This document shows positions 26,275 through 37,260 of a DNA stretch of 64,000 nucleotides, in pieces; position 1 is the stretch's first letter; the number at the start of each line of letters is the position of its first letter. This DNA is from Candidatus Nitrotoga arctica (GTDB lineage: Bacteria; Pseudomonadota; Gammaproteobacteria; Burkholderiales; Gallionellaceae), in the NCBI RefSeq assembly GCF_918378365.1, contig NZ_OU912926.1, positions 2,728,001-2,792,000 on the forward strand. Direction: 5' to 3'. The notes beneath the pieces are model-generated. The model did no database searches, was not told where the DNA came from, and saw nothing but the letters and a program-made list of their open reading frames with translations. Both the position numbers and the translations under genes were made by a program.

Positions 26275-27057
26275 CTATTCTGGTTGAATACTGATTGGCG
26301 CAACGCCAAACATCCGTTTGAAGGTGCGGGAAAAGTGGGCGGAGTCGGCAAACCCTCCCGCATATGACGCTTCGGTCAGACTTGCACCGGCTGCATAGGA
26401 GGAAATGGAGCTTCCAAGACGCAGCCATAGAATGTAAGGCCGGAAACGAATGCCGGTTTGCTCGATGAAAAGGTGGCGAAAACGTTCAGGGGACAAGTGC
26501 ACAGCATCTGCAATGTCGGCGAGACTGATGGTTTGTCCAAGTCGCTCGTGTAGCAACTCTATCGCACGCAAAATTCGTTTGTCTACGGGTGTCGATGGTA
26601 GCGGGCTCGTTGCGGCCAGACTAATAATCACGGCGCGCGCGCAAGCAATTAAGTCCTGGTCAGCGCGTTTTTCATTGTATGCGGCAGCGAGGGTTGCAAT
26701 GTCTGGAAGAATTGTTTCGTCGGAAAGCGATGTGATACCTTCGCAGAATCGCGCGCGTATTGCTTGGCCTTCGCATGATTCCGGCTCGACAAAAATCAGT
26801 GCGACAAGCTCGCCGCGCGCCTCGAAAGCGTGGGAATGGTGGGCCGGGACTATCGCTGCCGTATAATTTTTCCAGTCTTCACCGGGGCATCGGATCCGCA
26901 ACTCGCCTTTAGAAAGCACCAATGTAATCTGGATTGCATGGTGAGAATGAAAACCGGTAGACTCTTCAGCACGCCCTATCCAAACACTCCCTCCCCGCCA
27001 AAACAAGATACGCCCGGTTCCGGTTTGCTTGATTCCACCTCGTAGCGAAGAAGCCAT
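26275..27057 (-). CDS. AraC-family transcriptional regulator
   Basis: The 260-residue protein has an N-terminal cupin-like sensing part with H-rich segments (FHSHHAIQITLVL, PAHHSHAFEA) and a C-terminal AraC/XylS double helix-turn-helix (about 160-258). The DNA-binding part shows ISLADIADAVHLSPERFRHLF and AGFADSAHFSRTFKRMFGVAP. It is the first gene of the minus-strand cluster with the two metallothionein-like genes, the lipoprotein and the peroxidase, and is the obvious candidate for their control. The inducer is unknown. Confidence 0.9.
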   Translation of the reverse strand: MASSLRGGIKQTGTGRILFWRGGSVWIGRAEESTGFHSHHAIQITLVLSKGELRIRCPGEDWKNYTAAIVPAHHSHAFEARGELVALIFVEPESCEGQAIRARFCEGITSLSDETILPDIATLAAAYNEKRADQDLIACARAVIISLAATSPLPSTPVDKRILRAIELLHERLGQTISLADIADAVHLSPERFRHLFIEQTGIRFRPYILWLRLGSSISSYAAGASLTEASYAGGFADSAHFSRTFKRMFGVAPISIQPE

Positions 27058-27214
27058 ATAGTTACCCTCAGTTACGAACTATTTCACCGTTAACTAAAAT
27101 GTTCTTCGTACTACGAGAAATGCCCGCCCTCATGCCCGATAGTCGTAAAGATTGGAAACTAGAAATTGGCAACAAGTAATCAAGTTTTCAATCCCCAGTC
27201 GCTCCTCTTGCACT

Positions 27215-27697
27215 TTATTCTTCGCTAATCTCCACCTTGGTCATCACGTCGCCTTGATTAATGGCATTGACCGCATCCATGCCTTCGATAACTTTGCCAA
27301 AAACCGTGTGCTTGCCATCCAAGTGGTTCTGGGGACTGTGGGTAATAAAGAATTGGCTACCGTTGCTGTTAGGGCCGGAGTTGGCCATGGAGAGATATCC
27401 GGTGCCATGTTTGAGCGGATTGCCACTGGTCTCATCTTCAAACTTATAGCCTGGCCCACCGCGTCCACTACCTGTGGGATCGCCGCCCTGAATCATAAAA
27501 TCACTGATCACGCGGTGGAAAATGAGACCATCGTAGAAACCCTCACGCACCAGGAAAACAAAGTTGTTCACAGTCTTGGGAGCATGTTGCGGGTAAAGTT
27601 CGATCACAATGTTCCCGCGCTCAGTTACCACGGTAGCTGTGTATTTTTTATTAGGGTCAATCAGCATTGCAGGGGAGGTTGTCCATTGTTTTGACAT
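27215..27697 (-). CDS. ppiB: Cyclophilin-type peptidyl-prolyl isomerase
   Basis: The 160-residue cytoplasmic protein (no signal peptide) has the cyclophilin signature: [25 protein letters not shown] is partly visible, and [24 protein letters not shown] is the second block. It catalyses cis-trans isomerisation at proline. The N-terminus has a short extra segment before the first strand. Confidence 0.95.
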   Translation of the reverse strand: MSKQWTTSPAMLIDPNKKYTATVVTERGNIVIELYPQHAPKTVNNFVFLVREGFYDGLIFHRVISDFMIQGGDPTGSGRGGPGYKFEDETSGNPLKHGTGYLSMANSGPNSNGSQFFITHSPQNHLDGKHTVFGKVIEGMDAVNAINQGDVMTKVEISEE

Positions 27698-27831
27698 TTT
27701 TCGGTTCCTTATGGTTTGTCTTGATAAAAAGTTAAAAGTTAAAAAACACTAGCAGATACTTAGAAAAAGTAATGGATGTGAGAATATTTAACTGTCCGAT
27801 GCAGATATGTCAGAGTTATTGGCAGAAGAAG

Positions 27832-28344
27832 TTAGATAGGCTTTCTAATTGTTATCATCACCGCCCACACACCCAAGAGCACATACAAAAGCAGAGACCA
27901 TTCCGGGATGCCCAAGCCAAGGAAAGTCCAGCCTTTTGCGGCACATTCACCGGAACCGTGCATAAGTTCCTGCCACACTTCTGCCATAGGGAAGTTTCCC
28001 AGCATGTACTCCAAACCTGGGCCGCAGGCAGGTACTTGATCTTTGGGCAAATGCTGAAGCCATATATGACGACTGGCAGCACTCACACCGCTCAACGCCA
28101 ATAGTGCTATCAATGCTCCATACACTTTCGTACCGCGGCGTTTGGGGTTGTGCAGAGTGGCAATAGCAAACAGAACGAACATAGCAATGAAGATGAAGCG
28201 CTGGATCATGCATAAAGGGCAGGGCTCCTGATGCAGAACATATTGCAGATAGAGCGCTGTGCCGAACGCACCGGCGATGACCAACGTCCCGGCCAGATAT
28301 AGCCAGCGATTTGAAAGAGTGCGCCACAGATTATAAATTTTCAT
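27832..28344 (-). CDS. dsbB: Disulfide bond formation protein B
   Basis: The 170-residue inner membrane protein has four helices. The first cysteine pair is in EPCPLCMIQRF (about 41-44), and the second in a periplasmic loop with VPACGPG and SGECAAKG. It passes electrons from DsbA to ubiquinone or menaquinone, which reoxidises DsbA. Confidence 0.95.
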   Translation of the reverse strand: MKIYNLWRTLSNRWLYLAGTLVIAGAFGTALYLQYVLHQEPCPLCMIQRFIFIAMFVLFAIATLHNPKRRGTKVYGALIALLALSGVSAASRHIWLQHLPKDQVPACGPGLEYMLGNFPMAEVWQELMHGSGECAAKGWTFLGLGIPEWSLLLYVLLGVWAVMITIRKPI

Positions 28345-28413
28345 TGTGCAACCTCTTTATTCACGCCATCTATATCAATTCAGGCGCAGGATTTCCTACT
28401 CAAGATTCTGAAT

Positions 28414-29589
28414 TTATTGGGACACTACGATGGAGGGCTCTTGTTCGTTACGCAACTTGCTGATTTTATTTTTCAACAGTTCTATCGTGAAGTTCACTTC
28501 CTCCTCGGTGGTGAAGCGTCCCACGGTGAACCGAATCGAGCTGCGTGCCAATACATCGCTGCGTCCCAAACCACGTAGCACATAGGACGGCTCCAGGCTT
28601 GCCGAAGTGCAGGCAGACCCACTGGATACCGCAATATCGGTGATCGCTTTGGTCAGCGAATCACCATCCACATAGTTGAAACTGACATTCAGGTTATGCG
28701 ATACACGCTGCTTAAGGTCGCCGTTCAGGTACACGTCTCCTATGCTGGACAGGCCGCGCCACAGGCTGTCACGTAACGTGCGGATGCGTTCGTTTTCTGT
28801 TGTCATTTCCGCTTGCGCTATGCGAAACGCTTCGCCCATGCCAACGATCTGGTGCGTTGCCAAGGTTCCTGAACGCATACCACGTTCATGCCCACCACCA
28901 TGCATCTGTGCTTCCAGACGCACTCGTGGCTTGCGCCGCACATACAGCGCACCGATACCTTTTGGGCCATAAGTTTTGTGTGCGGAAAACGACATCAGGT
29001 CAACTTTCAAGCGCAGCAGGTCGATCACTATTTTTCCGGTAGCCTGCGCCGCATCAACATGGAACAGAATGCCACGCGCACGGCATATTTCACCGATCGC
29101 AGCAATATCTTGAATCACACCGATTTCGTTGTTGACATACATTACTGAAACAATGATGGTATCAGGACGCAATGCCGCCTTGAATTTATCCAGATCGAGT
29201 AAGCCATTCGGTTCGGAATCAAGGTACGTTGCAGAAAACCCTTGTCGCTCCAGTTCGCACACGGTATCGAGCACCGCCTTGTGCTCGATTTTCATCGTGA
29301 CAATGTGCTTACCCTTATTCTGGTAGAAATATGCTGCGCCCTTCAGCGCCAGATTATTGGATTCGGTCGCACCTGAAGTCCAGACGATTTCTTTGGGGTC
29401 GGCGTTTACCAGTGCCGCCACCTGCTCACGCGCGCGTTCCACCGCCTCCTCCGCCACCTGACCATAGATATGGGGGCTTGCCGGGTTGCCGAACTTCTCT
29501 GTTAGATAGGGGATCATTGCTTCAGCAACACGCGGATCAACTGGCGTGGTCGCTGAATAGTCCAAGTAAATTGGGAGATGCAGACTCAT
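28414..29589 (-). CDS. iscS: Cysteine desulfurase, IscS/NifS type
   Basis: The 391-residue PLP enzyme removes sulfur from cysteine for Fe-S clusters and thio-modified RNA. It shows [27 protein letters not shown], the PLP Lys in [16 protein letters not shown], and the mobile loop with the catalytic Cys in [21 protein letters not shown]. It is a second desulfurase besides SufS in the same region. The genes upstream (folE, Rieske, rhodanese, nfu) are on the same strand with short gaps. Confidence 0.92.
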   Translation of the reverse strand: MSLHLPIYLDYSATTPVDPRVAEAMIPYLTEKFGNPASPHIYGQVAEEAVERAREQVAALVNADPKEIVWTSGATESNNLALKGAAYFYQNKGKHIVTMKIEHKAVLDTVCELERQGFSATYLDSEPNGLLDLDKFKAALRPDTIIVSVMYVNNEIGVIQDIAAIGEICRARGILFHVDAAQATGKIVIDLLRLKVDLMSFSAHKTYGPKGIGALYVRRKPRVRLEAQMHGGGHERGMRSGTLATHQIVGMGEAFRIAQAEMTTENERIRTLRDSLWRGLSSIGDVYLNGDLKQRVSHNLNVSFNYVDGDSLTKAITDIAVSSGSACTSASLEPSYVLRGLGRSDVLARSSIRFTVGRFTTEEEVNFTIELLKNKISKLRNEQEPSIVVSQ

Positions 29590-29607
29590 TTTAATTTTGG
29601 ATTCAAA

Positions 29608-30192
29608 TTATGCCTCGCGCGCTAACGCCAGAAATTCCGTACGCAATGCCAGATTTGGTTGAAGTTCACCGAGCATCGCTGACGTGACGGTTTCTTCTCC
29701 CTCGGTGCTAATGCCGCGGCTTTCCATGCACATATGCCGACAGCGAATCACCACGCCCGCTGCTTTCGGTTCCAGATGCGTCATCAAGGCGTTGGCAATT
29801 TGAATGGTGAGCCGTTCTTGTACTTGTAATCGCCTGGAAAAACAATTGACCAAGCGCGTCAGCTTAGATAAACCCACTATTTTTCCGTTAGGAACATAAC
29901 CGATCGTAGCTTTGCCAAAGAAAGGCGCCAGATGATGCTCACAATGACTATAAACAGGAATGCCTCGTATCACGATAAGTTCGTTGTACTCCTCAGCTCC
30001 ATCTTCAAATACCTTTAGAAGTTCAGCCGGGTCTTGGGCATATCCGGAAGTCCAGTGCTTCCAGGCAGTAACAAGGCGAGACGGTGTTTCAACCAGACCG
30101 GCTCTATTGGGATCCTCTCCTAAACTCACCAGAAGCCGACGCCAGTCCTGCTCGGTAAACTGTTGTTCTGACATCTGTGCTTTTCCTGTCAA
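29608..30192 (-). CDS. folE: GTP cyclohydrolase I
   Basis: The enzyme makes dihydroneopterin triphosphate from GTP, the first step to folate. It has the zinc ligands in YSHCEHHLAPFFGK and MCMESRGI, the SKLTRLVNCFSRRLQVQERLT block and the HLEPKAAGVVIRCRH block. The long frame gives 194 residues; a second ATG at 30174 has the better-spaced AGGAAAA site and would give 188. A folE inside a Fe-S operon is not unusual. Confidence 0.94.
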   Translation of the reverse strand: MTGKAQMSEQQFTEQDWRRLLVSLGEDPNRAGLVETPSRLVTAWKHWTSGYAQDPAELLKVFEDGAEEYNELIVIRGIPVYSHCEHHLAPFFGKATIGYVPNGKIVGLSKLTRLVNCFSRRLQVQERLTIQIANALMTHLEPKAAGVVIRCRHMCMESRGISTEGEETVTSAMLGELQPNLALRTEFLALAREA

Positions 30193-30216
30193 TGTTGGTA
30201 CCCTATAAAGCTTGGA

Positions 30217-30537
30217 TCAATCCCAGCGGTTGTCGCGTACTTGAATCTCGTCGTCTTCGATGCGTACGGGAAAGGTAGCGGTCGGTTCGTAAGCAGGAGC
30301 AGTCAATGCCTCGCCAGTGCGGATGCTGAAACGTGCGCCGTGGCGAGGGCAAATAATCTGGTCGCCTTCGACCGTGCCGCCAGTGAGCCGGCCAGAATCA
30401 TGAGTGCAGACGTCCTCAATGGCATAATATTGGCCTTCAAGATTGAATACCACCGCCTCCGCGCCATCCAAATCCACGACTCGCCACTCGCCTGGCGCAA
30501 GTTCACCGACACGCGCAACCGTCACCCAATCACTCAT
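30217..30537 (-). CDS. Rieske [2Fe-2S] ferredoxin
   Basis: The 106-residue protein is a stand-alone Rieske ferredoxin. Cluster ligands are in EDVCTHDSGRLTGG (CxH) and IICPRHGARFSI (CxxH). It resembles the ferredoxin subunits of non-heme oxygenases and SufT-neighbour ferredoxins in suf operons. The electron partner is unknown. Confidence 0.92.
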   Translation of the reverse strand: MSDWVTVARVGELAPGEWRVVDLDGAEAVVFNLEGQYYAIEDVCTHDSGRLTGGTVEGDQIICPRHGARFSIRTGEALTAPAYEPTATFPVRIEDDEIQVRDNRWD

Positions 30538-30656
30538 TCCAATTCCATTTTAATTGTTCCAGTGCGCTAATCTAGAGCTTGATACGAATTTATGTAGCAA
30601 GTCTTGAATAGATAAAGATGTTGCCGCAACTTATTCTCCAAAAGCCAATACTTGAT

Positions 30657-30980
30657 TTAATAGGTTGGCATTGTGCTATCGACTTGCTGAGCCCAAGCAT
30701 GGACGCCACCTGTCAAGTTGCTAACTTGAGTAAAACCATTCTGTTCTAAAAAAACCGCAATCTGCATACTGCGCATACCGTGATGGCAAATACAGACAAT
30801 TGATTGCTCCGCATCTAACCCCGACAGCCTGTCAGGAATGGTATTCATCGGCATCGTCAACGCTCCGTCAATATGACAGGTTTGAAATTCCCATGGCTCA
30901 CGCACGTCGAGCAATACTGGTTTATCTCGCGTTATATCCGAGAGCCATGCGGCTAAATCCGGTGCAGTTAAAGTTTGCAT
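30657..30980 (-). CDS. Rhodanese-like sulfurtransferase
   Basis: The 107-residue single-domain rhodanese has LLDVREPWEFQTCHIDGAL and an active-site loop CHHGMRS with the catalytic Cys. It is of the GlpE/PspE size. In the Fe-S assembly region it may move sulfane sulfur. No partner can be named from sequence. Confidence 0.88.
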   Translation of the reverse strand: MQTLTAPDLAAWLSDITRDKPVLLDVREPWEFQTCHIDGALTMPMNTIPDRLSGLDAEQSIVCICHHGMRSMQIAVFLEQNGFTQVSNLTGGVHAWAQQVDSTMPTY

Positions 30981-31063
30981 AATAGTGGGGCCATTTATTC
31001 GCGAATGAAATAAATATAGTTATCTGACTCTATTTAAATATATTCTTAAAACAGAAACTACAA

Positions 31064-31624
31064 CTACACAGACAGGACTTCTATGTCCGGTTCAATCGTC
31101 CGAAGTAGGCTCGTGATACTGATGAGCGTGGCCGATGTCGAACTCGGACATGAACCGCACGCGCCTTGGAGATGCACGCTGAGAAAGTTGCCGGAGAAGC
31201 CGATTACATGCAGGTCGCCACCGTCGCTTCGCAGGTAGGGACGGATCTTTTCGTCAAGCATCGCGTTGATCTTATCGAAGCGCACTTGATCCTCTGGGCT
31301 AAGACCGGCAATTGCAACGGCCGCCGCTGCAACCAAGGCTTCCGAGGATTCATCCGCTGCAGGCGCCTCGCGAAGTGGCACGGCAATTAAGCGCGCCAAC
31401 TGCGGCCAGTGTGCTTCACCGTCCTGCGTGACCGTTAGACAGCTATCAACATAAAACACATTGGTCACATGCTCGATATCGAACAGCGCAGAAGCCAGGG
31501 TATCGGACTTGGCCTCCTCGGCATTATCGTACGAGTGTGATATCCCCCATGTGAGTGGCTCTTTGAGCATGAACTTCACAGCGTTTGGGTTGGGTGTGTC
31601 TTCTATTTCAGCAATTTTTGGCAT
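31064..31624 (-). CDS. Nfu-type Fe-S scaffold/carrier
   Basis: The 186-residue protein has an Nfu N-terminal domain (about 1-85, starts with TPNPNAVKFML) and a C-terminal NifU-like domain (about 110-186) with the CxxC cluster motif in GACGSCPSS. It delivers [4Fe-4S] clusters to target proteins. It lies in the suf region on the same strand. Confidence 0.9.
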   Translation of the reverse strand: MPKIAEIEDTPNPNAVKFMLKEPLTWGISHSYDNAEEAKSDTLASALFDIEHVTNVFYVDSCLTVTQDGEAHWPQLARLIAVPLREAPAADESSEALVAAAAVAIAGLSPEDQVRFDKINAMLDEKIRPYLRSDGGDLHVIGFSGNFLSVHLQGACGSCPSSTSATLISITSLLRTIEPDIEVLSV

Positions 31625-31626
31625 TT

Positions 31627-31776
31627 CTATTCCTTAAAAATTAAGGCCTCATTTTTAACGCCTTTGACAATCCCGTAAGCAATAGGTTGCAATAACCGCT
31701 TGTCCAAGCCCTCCTCTTTTAACTGTGCTGCTTGCACCAGTTTTTGCATATCGCCTTGCTTGAAAGTTTTGATCAT
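31627..31776 (-). CDS. Short open frame upstream of nfu, uncertain
   Basis: A 49-codon frame begins MIKTFKQGDMQKLVQAAQLK and ends with its TAG two bases before the nfu ATG. The tight spacing favours a real coupled gene, but there is no clear ribosome binding site and no recognised family. It could be the tail of a longer gene that has decayed. Confidence 0.35.
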   Translation of the reverse strand: MIKTFKQGDMQKLVQAAQLKEEGLDKRLLQPIAYGIVKGVKNEALIFKE

Positions 31777-31903
31777 GCTGGAGCTGCCGACAAGCTCGAT
31801 CTAAAAATAGCACTGAAGGATGCTATAGGCACGATGAGATGCCCTTCATGTAATACATACGTAACTTATTCGTTAATAATATTCTAAACAGTTTTAATTA
31901 TTT

Positions 31904-32389
31904 TCAGGCATCACCGATCGGAGCGTGCATTGGATCTTCTTCCGCCTCGGTCGAGGTAGTTGCTACTGCGTTAAACGCGCCATGCAGCGTATGCCAAGGC
32001 AGAATTGCACATTTGACACGTGTTGGCAAGTCGCTCACTCCAGCAAATACCGCAAGCCTGCCAATGTTGGGGCAGGCATCATAAGGGAGCTTGCCAGTCG
32101 CCATAGCGAGAAACTCCTGGATCAGTGTTTCCGCCTCCGCCCGTGTCTTGCCTTTAATAGCAGTCGTCATCATCGACGCAGATGCCTTGCAGATCGCGCA
32201 AGACTCCCCCTGAAATGCAATGTTATCGATACGTTCACCACCGAGTACGATATCCACGGTGATGTGATCACCACACAGCGGATTGTGTCCTACCGCATGA
32301 TGGCTCGGATGTTCAATCGTGCCGTAATTACGCGGTTTTTTGTTGTGGTCAAGGATCACCTCTTGATAGAGAGATTTATAGTTAGTCAT
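31904..32389 (-). CDS. sufU: SufU/IscU-like Fe-S assembly protein
   Basis: The 161-residue protein has three conserved cysteines, in NPLCGDHITVD, GESCAICKASASMM and RVKCAILPWHTL, as in SufU. SufU usually acts as a zinc-dependent sulfur acceptor for SufS. The C-terminal tail of about 20 residues is Glu-rich and ends PIGDA. Its start overlaps the end of sufS by one base. Confidence 0.9.
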   Translation of the reverse strand: MTNYKSLYQEVILDHNKKPRNYGTIEHPSHHAVGHNPLCGDHITVDIVLGGERIDNIAFQGESCAICKASASMMTTAIKGKTRAEAETLIQEFLAMATGKLPYDACPNIGRLAVFAGVSDLPTRVKCAILPWHTLHGAFNAVATTSTEAEEDPMHAPIGDA

Positions 32390-33648
32390 TATGTAAATAT
32401 CTTCTGTACGGTGCGGATGCCGCCGATCAGTGCATCGACTTCATCCATGCTGTTGTAAAACGCAAACGATGCGCGCGAAGTGGCCGGCACATGCAAACGT
32501 TGCATAACTGGCTGTGCACAATGATGTCCAGTACGCACAGCAATACCTTCCTGATTGAGCAATGTGCCGATGTCATGTGGATGCACACCATCGACCGCAA
32601 AAGACAATACTGCGGCTTTGTGCTCGGCGGTGCCAATAATCCGCACGCCTGGCATAGAATTTATTTGCTCTGTTGCATATTCTAGCAGCGCGAGTTCATG
32701 CGCGGCTATTGCATCCATGCCGATCTCCGACAAGTAATCAACTGCAGCGCCAAGCCCAATTGCCGCCGCAATTGGCGGAGTGCCAGCCTCGAATTTATGC
32801 GGAATTGTGTTGTAGATGGTTTTTTCAAACGTCACCGACAAAATCATGTCGCCACCGCCCTTGAATGGCTGCATGTTTTCTAGCAGCGCAGCACGGCCGT
32901 AAAGAATGCCGATACCTGTCGGTCCGCACAGCTTGTGACCCGAAAATGCGTAGAAATCGCAGTCAAGATCCTGCACGTCAACCTTCATGTGCGGGGCTGC
33001 CTGCGCACCATCAACCAGCACCGGTACTCCGCGCGCATGTGCAAACGCAATCATTTCCTTTATCGGGTTTATCGTACCCAGCGCGTTTGAGACGTGCATC
33101 ACGCCGACAAATTTGGTGCGTTCACTAAAAAGTTTCTCGTATTCGTCTATGAGCAACTCACCCGCATCGTTAATCGGTACCACACGGATCTTCGCGCCCT
33201 TTTCTTCAGCCAACATCTGCCACGGCACAATATTTGAATGATGCTCAAGCGTGGTCAGGATGATTTCGTCTCCAGCTCCGATGAACTTACGGCCATAACC
33301 ATGCATCACCAGATTGATCGCATCGGTGGTACCACTGGTGAAGATCACTTCGCGCTCTTCATTCGCATTAATAAAGTGCTGTAACTTGCGACGTGCCTCC
33401 TCGAATTCAGAAGTTGCAACCTCTGACAAGTGATGCACCGCGCGATTGATATTGGCGTGCTGCGTCGTCTGGTAGCGCACCAAGCGGTCGATCACTTGCT
33501 GAGGCATCTGGCTCGAGGCAGCGTTGTCGAGATATATCAGCGGCTTGTCGTTGACCGTCAGCTTAAGGATTGGGAAATCAGCGCGAATGCGCTCAACATC
33601 GAATGCGGACGGCGATCGAATTTTTAGTGCGGTCTGGATTACGCTCAT
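32389..33648 (-). CDS. sufS: Cysteine desulfurase SufS
   Basis: The 419-residue PLP enzyme shows IYLDNAASSQMPQQV, FTSGTTDAINLV, the PLP Lys in FSGHKLCGPTGIGILYG, and the active-site Cys in RTGHHCAQPVM. It provides sulfur to the SufBCD scaffold through SufU. It overlaps sufD by four bases. Confidence 0.95.
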   Translation of the reverse strand: MSVIQTALKIRSPSAFDVERIRADFPILKLTVNDKPLIYLDNAASSQMPQQVIDRLVRYQTTQHANINRAVHHLSEVATSEFEEARRKLQHFINANEEREVIFTSGTTDAINLVMHGYGRKFIGAGDEIILTTLEHHSNIVPWQMLAEEKGAKIRVVPINDAGELLIDEYEKLFSERTKFVGVMHVSNALGTINPIKEMIAFAHARGVPVLVDGAQAAPHMKVDVQDLDCDFYAFSGHKLCGPTGIGILYGRAALLENMQPFKGGGDMILSVTFEKTIYNTIPHKFEAGTPPIAAAIGLGAAVDYLSEIGMDAIAAHELALLEYATEQINSMPGVRIIGTAEHKAAVLSFAVDGVHPHDIGTLLNQEGIAVRTGHHCAQPVMQRLHVPATSRASFAFYNSMDEVDALIGGIRTVQKIFT

Positions 33649-34952
33649 GGCTGGATTGTGGTCTGTTCGAGTACGGTTTGTTCAAGCTGGCATTTGAGTG
33701 ATGAAATAGATATGCGTTCGATGATTTCGGCCCCGAATGCATAAGTAAGCATGTTACGCGCTGCTGTATCGGACAACCCGCGACTCTGCAAATAAAACAC
33801 TTCCTCGTTGTCGAGCTGGCCGATGGTCGCGCCATGTGTGCACTTCACGTCGTCGGCGAAAATTTCAAGTTGCGGTTTGGTATCGACGTGGGCTTTGCTG
33901 GTCAATAGCAGGTTGCGACTGGACTGCCTGGAGTCGGTACGTTGTGCACCTTGGCGCACCATAATTTTGCCGTTGAATACCGCATGCGCACTGCCGCCGA
34001 CGATACATTTGTGCATCTGATGACTTACGGCGTGCGGCTTCGCGTGGTCGATGCAGGTATGTGTATCGGCCAACTGACGCCCTGAGATTAGCGCCAGCCC
34101 GTCAACCGCACATTCGGCCTCCTCAGCTAACTGTACATTCAGGTTATAACGCGAAATGCGTGCGCCGAACGCGACACTCACCGACTGATAATTACTAGCC
34201 CGTGCGAGTGATACCGCACAGTTTGCAATATGGAACGCCTTCACGCCTTCACGCTGCACCCGGATATGGTTAACGCGCGCATTATCGACCAACGCGATTT
34301 CGGTCACTGCATTGGTGAAATAGGCATCTTCTTGCAATGAAACGTAATCCTCAATCACTGTCACTGCACTACCAGACTCGGCCAGCAACAAACAACGCGG
34401 GTAGCTTACGACATCCTTTTGCGTCGCAATGAATAGTAGATGTACCGGCACCGCAACTGAAATGTCACGTGGCACGACGATCAATGCCGCGTCATGCAGA
34501 AATGCAGTATTAAGGGCTGCGAATACATTGTCGCGGAATTCTGTGAGACGGCCCAGATATGGCTCGATTGCCGCTGCGTGCGCGGCAAATCCAGCTTCCA
34601 GATTGATAACCGTTACGCCATTGTCCGTGATGCCACTAGACAGCTGGGGAGCATAGACACCATCGACAAACACCAGCCGGGTAGTTGCTTCTTCAATATA
34701 AAAGCGCTCTATATCTGCGGCTTGGAGACTGATGGTTGCACGCACCGGATGGAATGACATCTTGGTAAGCAGCGAAATATCGGTAAAGCGCCATTCCTCG
34801 TCGCGCAGGGTGGGCACCGTCAGAACGCCGACGCGGTCAACCGCTTCCGCGCGTAGCGCGTTGAGCCACGCCAACGGACTTGCAGGCAAGTGCGGCTGTC
34901 CTGCCAGCAGACTTTCGAGGTACCCCGCATTAATTGTGCCGGGTGCGCTCAT
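33645..34952 (-). CDS. sufD: Fe-S assembly scaffold subunit SufD
   Basis: The start at 34952 ([12 protein letters not shown]) overlaps the sufC stop as ATGA, so it is preferred to a longer frame reaching 34994. The product of about 435 residues has a beta-helix core and the conserved C-terminal segment [27 protein letters not shown], here with [21 protein letters not shown]. It forms the SufBC2D complex. Confidence 0.94.
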   Translation of the reverse strand: MSAPGTINAGYLESLLAGQPHLPASPLAWLNALRAEAVDRVGVLTVPTLRDEEWRFTDISLLTKMSFHPVRATISLQAADIERFYIEEATTRLVFVDGVYAPQLSSGITDNGVTVINLEAGFAAHAAAIEPYLGRLTEFRDNVFAALNTAFLHDAALIVVPRDISVAVPVHLLFIATQKDVVSYPRCLLLAESGSAVTVIEDYVSLQEDAYFTNAVTEIALVDNARVNHIRVQREGVKAFHIANCAVSLARASNYQSVSVAFGARISRYNLNVQLAEEAECAVDGLALISGRQLADTHTCIDHAKPHAVSHQMHKCIVGGSAHAVFNGKIMVRQGAQRTDSRQSSRNLLLTSKAHVDTKPQLEIFADDVKCTHGATIGQLDNEEVFYLQSRGLSDTAARNMLTYAFGAEIIERISISSLKCQLEQTVLEQTTIQP

Positions 34953-35743
34953 GCCGTCGCCCTCGCTGCAGCCTTGTGCTCGACCCCGACCCAATCGTAG
35001 CCGCGCGTTTCGAGTTCGAATGCAAGTTCCTTGCCGCCAGTTTTGATGATGCGGCCCGCTTCCATCACATGTACGTAATCGGGAACGATATAGTTCAACA
35101 GACGCTGGTAGTGCGTTACCAGCACGATCGCATTATCTTTATTAGCAAGCTGGTTGACGCCGTTGGCGACGATCCTAAGTGCGTCAATGTCGAGGCCGGA
35201 ATCGGTCTCATCTAGTATCGCTAGTCGTGGGTCCAACATCGCCATTTGCAATATTTCGTTGCGCTTTTTTTCGCCACCGGAGAAGCCTTCGTTAACGCTA
35301 CGCTCAAGAAAATCAGGACTCATTTCAAGCAGTTTCATCTTCTCGCGCACAAAATCATCAAACTCGAGCGGGTCGAGCTCTTCTTTGCCACGATGCGTCT
35401 GAACAGTATTATAAGTAAGACGCAAGAATTGGCTATTGCCGACGCCGGGTATCTCAATTGGATATTGGAAAGCAAGGAATACACCGGCTCGTGCACGCTC
35501 TTCGGGAGCAAGGTCGAGCAAGTTCCGGCCTTCGAACATCACTGTGCCGCCCGTGACTTCATAAGCTGAATGACCTGCGAGTATCTTGGAGAACGTGCTC
35601 TTGCCCGAGCCGTTTGGCCCCATAATGGCATGTATTTCGCCACTCCTTACCGTCAAGTCCAATCCTTTTAAAATTTCGGTACCATTTACGGTTGCGCATA
35701 GTCCGCGCACTTCGAGCAAAATCTTGCTGTCTTGGTAAATCAT
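34949..35743 (-). CDS. sufC: Fe-S assembly ATPase SufC
   Basis: The 264-residue ABC-type ATPase has Walker A ([12 protein letters not shown]), the signature motif [11 protein letters not shown] and Walker B ([16 protein letters not shown]). It drives conformational change in SufBC2D. It overlaps sufB by four bases and sufD by four bases. Confidence 0.97.
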   Translation of the reverse strand: MIYQDSKILLEVRGLCATVNGTEILKGLDLTVRSGEIHAIMGPNGSGKSTFSKILAGHSAYEVTGGTVMFEGRNLLDLAPEERARAGVFLAFQYPIEIPGVGNSQFLRLTYNTVQTHRGKEELDPLEFDDFVREKMKLLEMSPDFLERSVNEGFSGGEKKRNEILQMAMLDPRLAILDETDSGLDIDALRIVANGVNQLANKDNAIVLVTHYQRLLNYIVPDYVHVMEAGRIIKTGGKELAFELETRGYDWVGVEHKAAARATA

Positions 35744-37176
35744 CCGACACTCCCTTCTAGTTTGAAACTGAGCAGTGCGGTTGCTTCGACCGCAAACTCC
35801 ATTGGTAATTGTTGAAATACGTCTTTACAGAATCCATTAATAATCATTGATACTGCAGCCTCTGCGTTGATGCCGCGTTGTGCGAAGTAGAACAGCTGAT
35901 CCTCACCGATCTTCGAAGTCGATGCCTCGTGTTCGACTTGGGAACTGTTGTTAGCTACTTGGATATAGGGAAAAGTGTGGGCACCGGACTGTTGACCAAC
36001 CAACATCGAATCACATTGCGAATAATTGCGTGCACCAGTGGCGCTCGGCGCAATTTTGACCAATCCGCGGTAACTGTTGTTGGAATGGCCAGCCGAGATC
36101 CCTTTGCTGACTATGGTGCTGCGCGTATTTTTGCCGATATGTATCATTTTGGTGCCTGTATCGGCTTGCTGATAATGGTTGGTAACCGCGACGGAATAAA
36201 ATTCACCGACCGAATTATCGCCAAGCAGCACACAGGAAGGATACTTCCAGGTGATAGCCGAGCCGGTTTCAACCTGGGTCCATGAAATGCGCGAGTTAAC
36301 ACCTTTGGCCAAGCCGCGCTTGGTCACGAAGTTGTAAATACCACCAATGCCATTTTCGTCACCCGCATACCAATTTTGCACTGTTGAATATTTGATGTCG
36401 GCGTTATCGAGCGCTACGAGTTCCACTACCGCCGCATGCAGCTGGTTACTGCTAAACGCAGGCGCGGTACAACCTTCAAGATAGGAGACCGAAGCCCCCT
36501 CCTCAGCAACAATCAACGTGCGCTCAAATTGACCTGATTCCTCAGTGTTGATGCGGAAATAGGTCGATAAATCCATTGGACATTTAACCCCCTTGGGGAT
36601 ATAGCAGAACGAGCCGTCGGTAAATACCGCCGAGTTGAGCGCGGCATAAAAATTATCGCTGGACGGAATCACGGTACCGAGATATTTTTTCACCAGCTCA
36701 GGATGATCAAGCACAGCCTCTGACATTGAACAGAAAATAACGCCAACTTCGGCAAGTTTATGCTTGTAAGTAGTCGCCACCGATACACTGTCAAAAATGA
36801 CATCCACTGCAACGCCAGCAAGCGCCATGCGCTCATGTAACGGCACGCCAAGCTTCTCGAACGTACGTAACAATTCAGGATCGACCTCGTCCATGCTTTT
36901 CAATTTCGGCTTTTGCTTCGGCGCAGCATAGTAGCTGATCGCCTGGAAATCAATCTTCGGATAATGAACATTGGGCCACACGGGCTCTTCCATCTTGAGC
37001 CAAGCTTCGTAGGATTTGAGCCGGAACTCCAGCAACCACTCCGGTTCTTTTTTCTTGGCCGAAATCATCCGGATGGTATCTGCATTCAATCCCTTCGGCG
37101 CAACATCAGACTCGATGCTAGTGACGAAACCATGTTTATAAGGTTGGTTGACGAGGTTTTGCAGCGTTGCACTCAT
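35740..37176 (-). CDS. sufB: Fe-S assembly scaffold subunit SufB
   Basis: The 478-residue scaffold has the conserved [34 protein letters not shown] region and the cluster-ligand Cys in LEGCTAPAF. The C-terminal part has [27 protein letters not shown]. It assembles the nascent Fe-S cluster together with SufD and SufC. It lies 84 bases downstream of sufA. Confidence 0.97.
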   Translation of the reverse strand: MSATLQNLVNQPYKHGFVTSIESDVAPKGLNADTIRMISAKKKEPEWLLEFRLKSYEAWLKMEEPVWPNVHYPKIDFQAISYYAAPKQKPKLKSMDEVDPELLRTFEKLGVPLHERMALAGVAVDVIFDSVSVATTYKHKLAEVGVIFCSMSEAVLDHPELVKKYLGTVIPSSDNFYAALNSAVFTDGSFCYIPKGVKCPMDLSTYFRINTEESGQFERTLIVAEEGASVSYLEGCTAPAFSSNQLHAAVVELVALDNADIKYSTVQNWYAGDENGIGGIYNFVTKRGLAKGVNSRISWTQVETGSAITWKYPSCVLLGDNSVGEFYSVAVTNHYQQADTGTKMIHIGKNTRSTIVSKGISAGHSNNSYRGLVKIAPSATGARNYSQCDSMLVGQQSGAHTFPYIQVANNSSQVEHEASTSKIGEDQLFYFAQRGINAEAAVSMIINGFCKDVFQQLPMEFAVEATALLSFKLEGSVG

Positions 37177-37260
37177 TGTGTTACCTCCGAGAAATCATCA
37201 AGATCGAAGAAAAAGGCTTGTCCATGGGTTACATGAGGCAATTAAATGGTTATACCGTTA

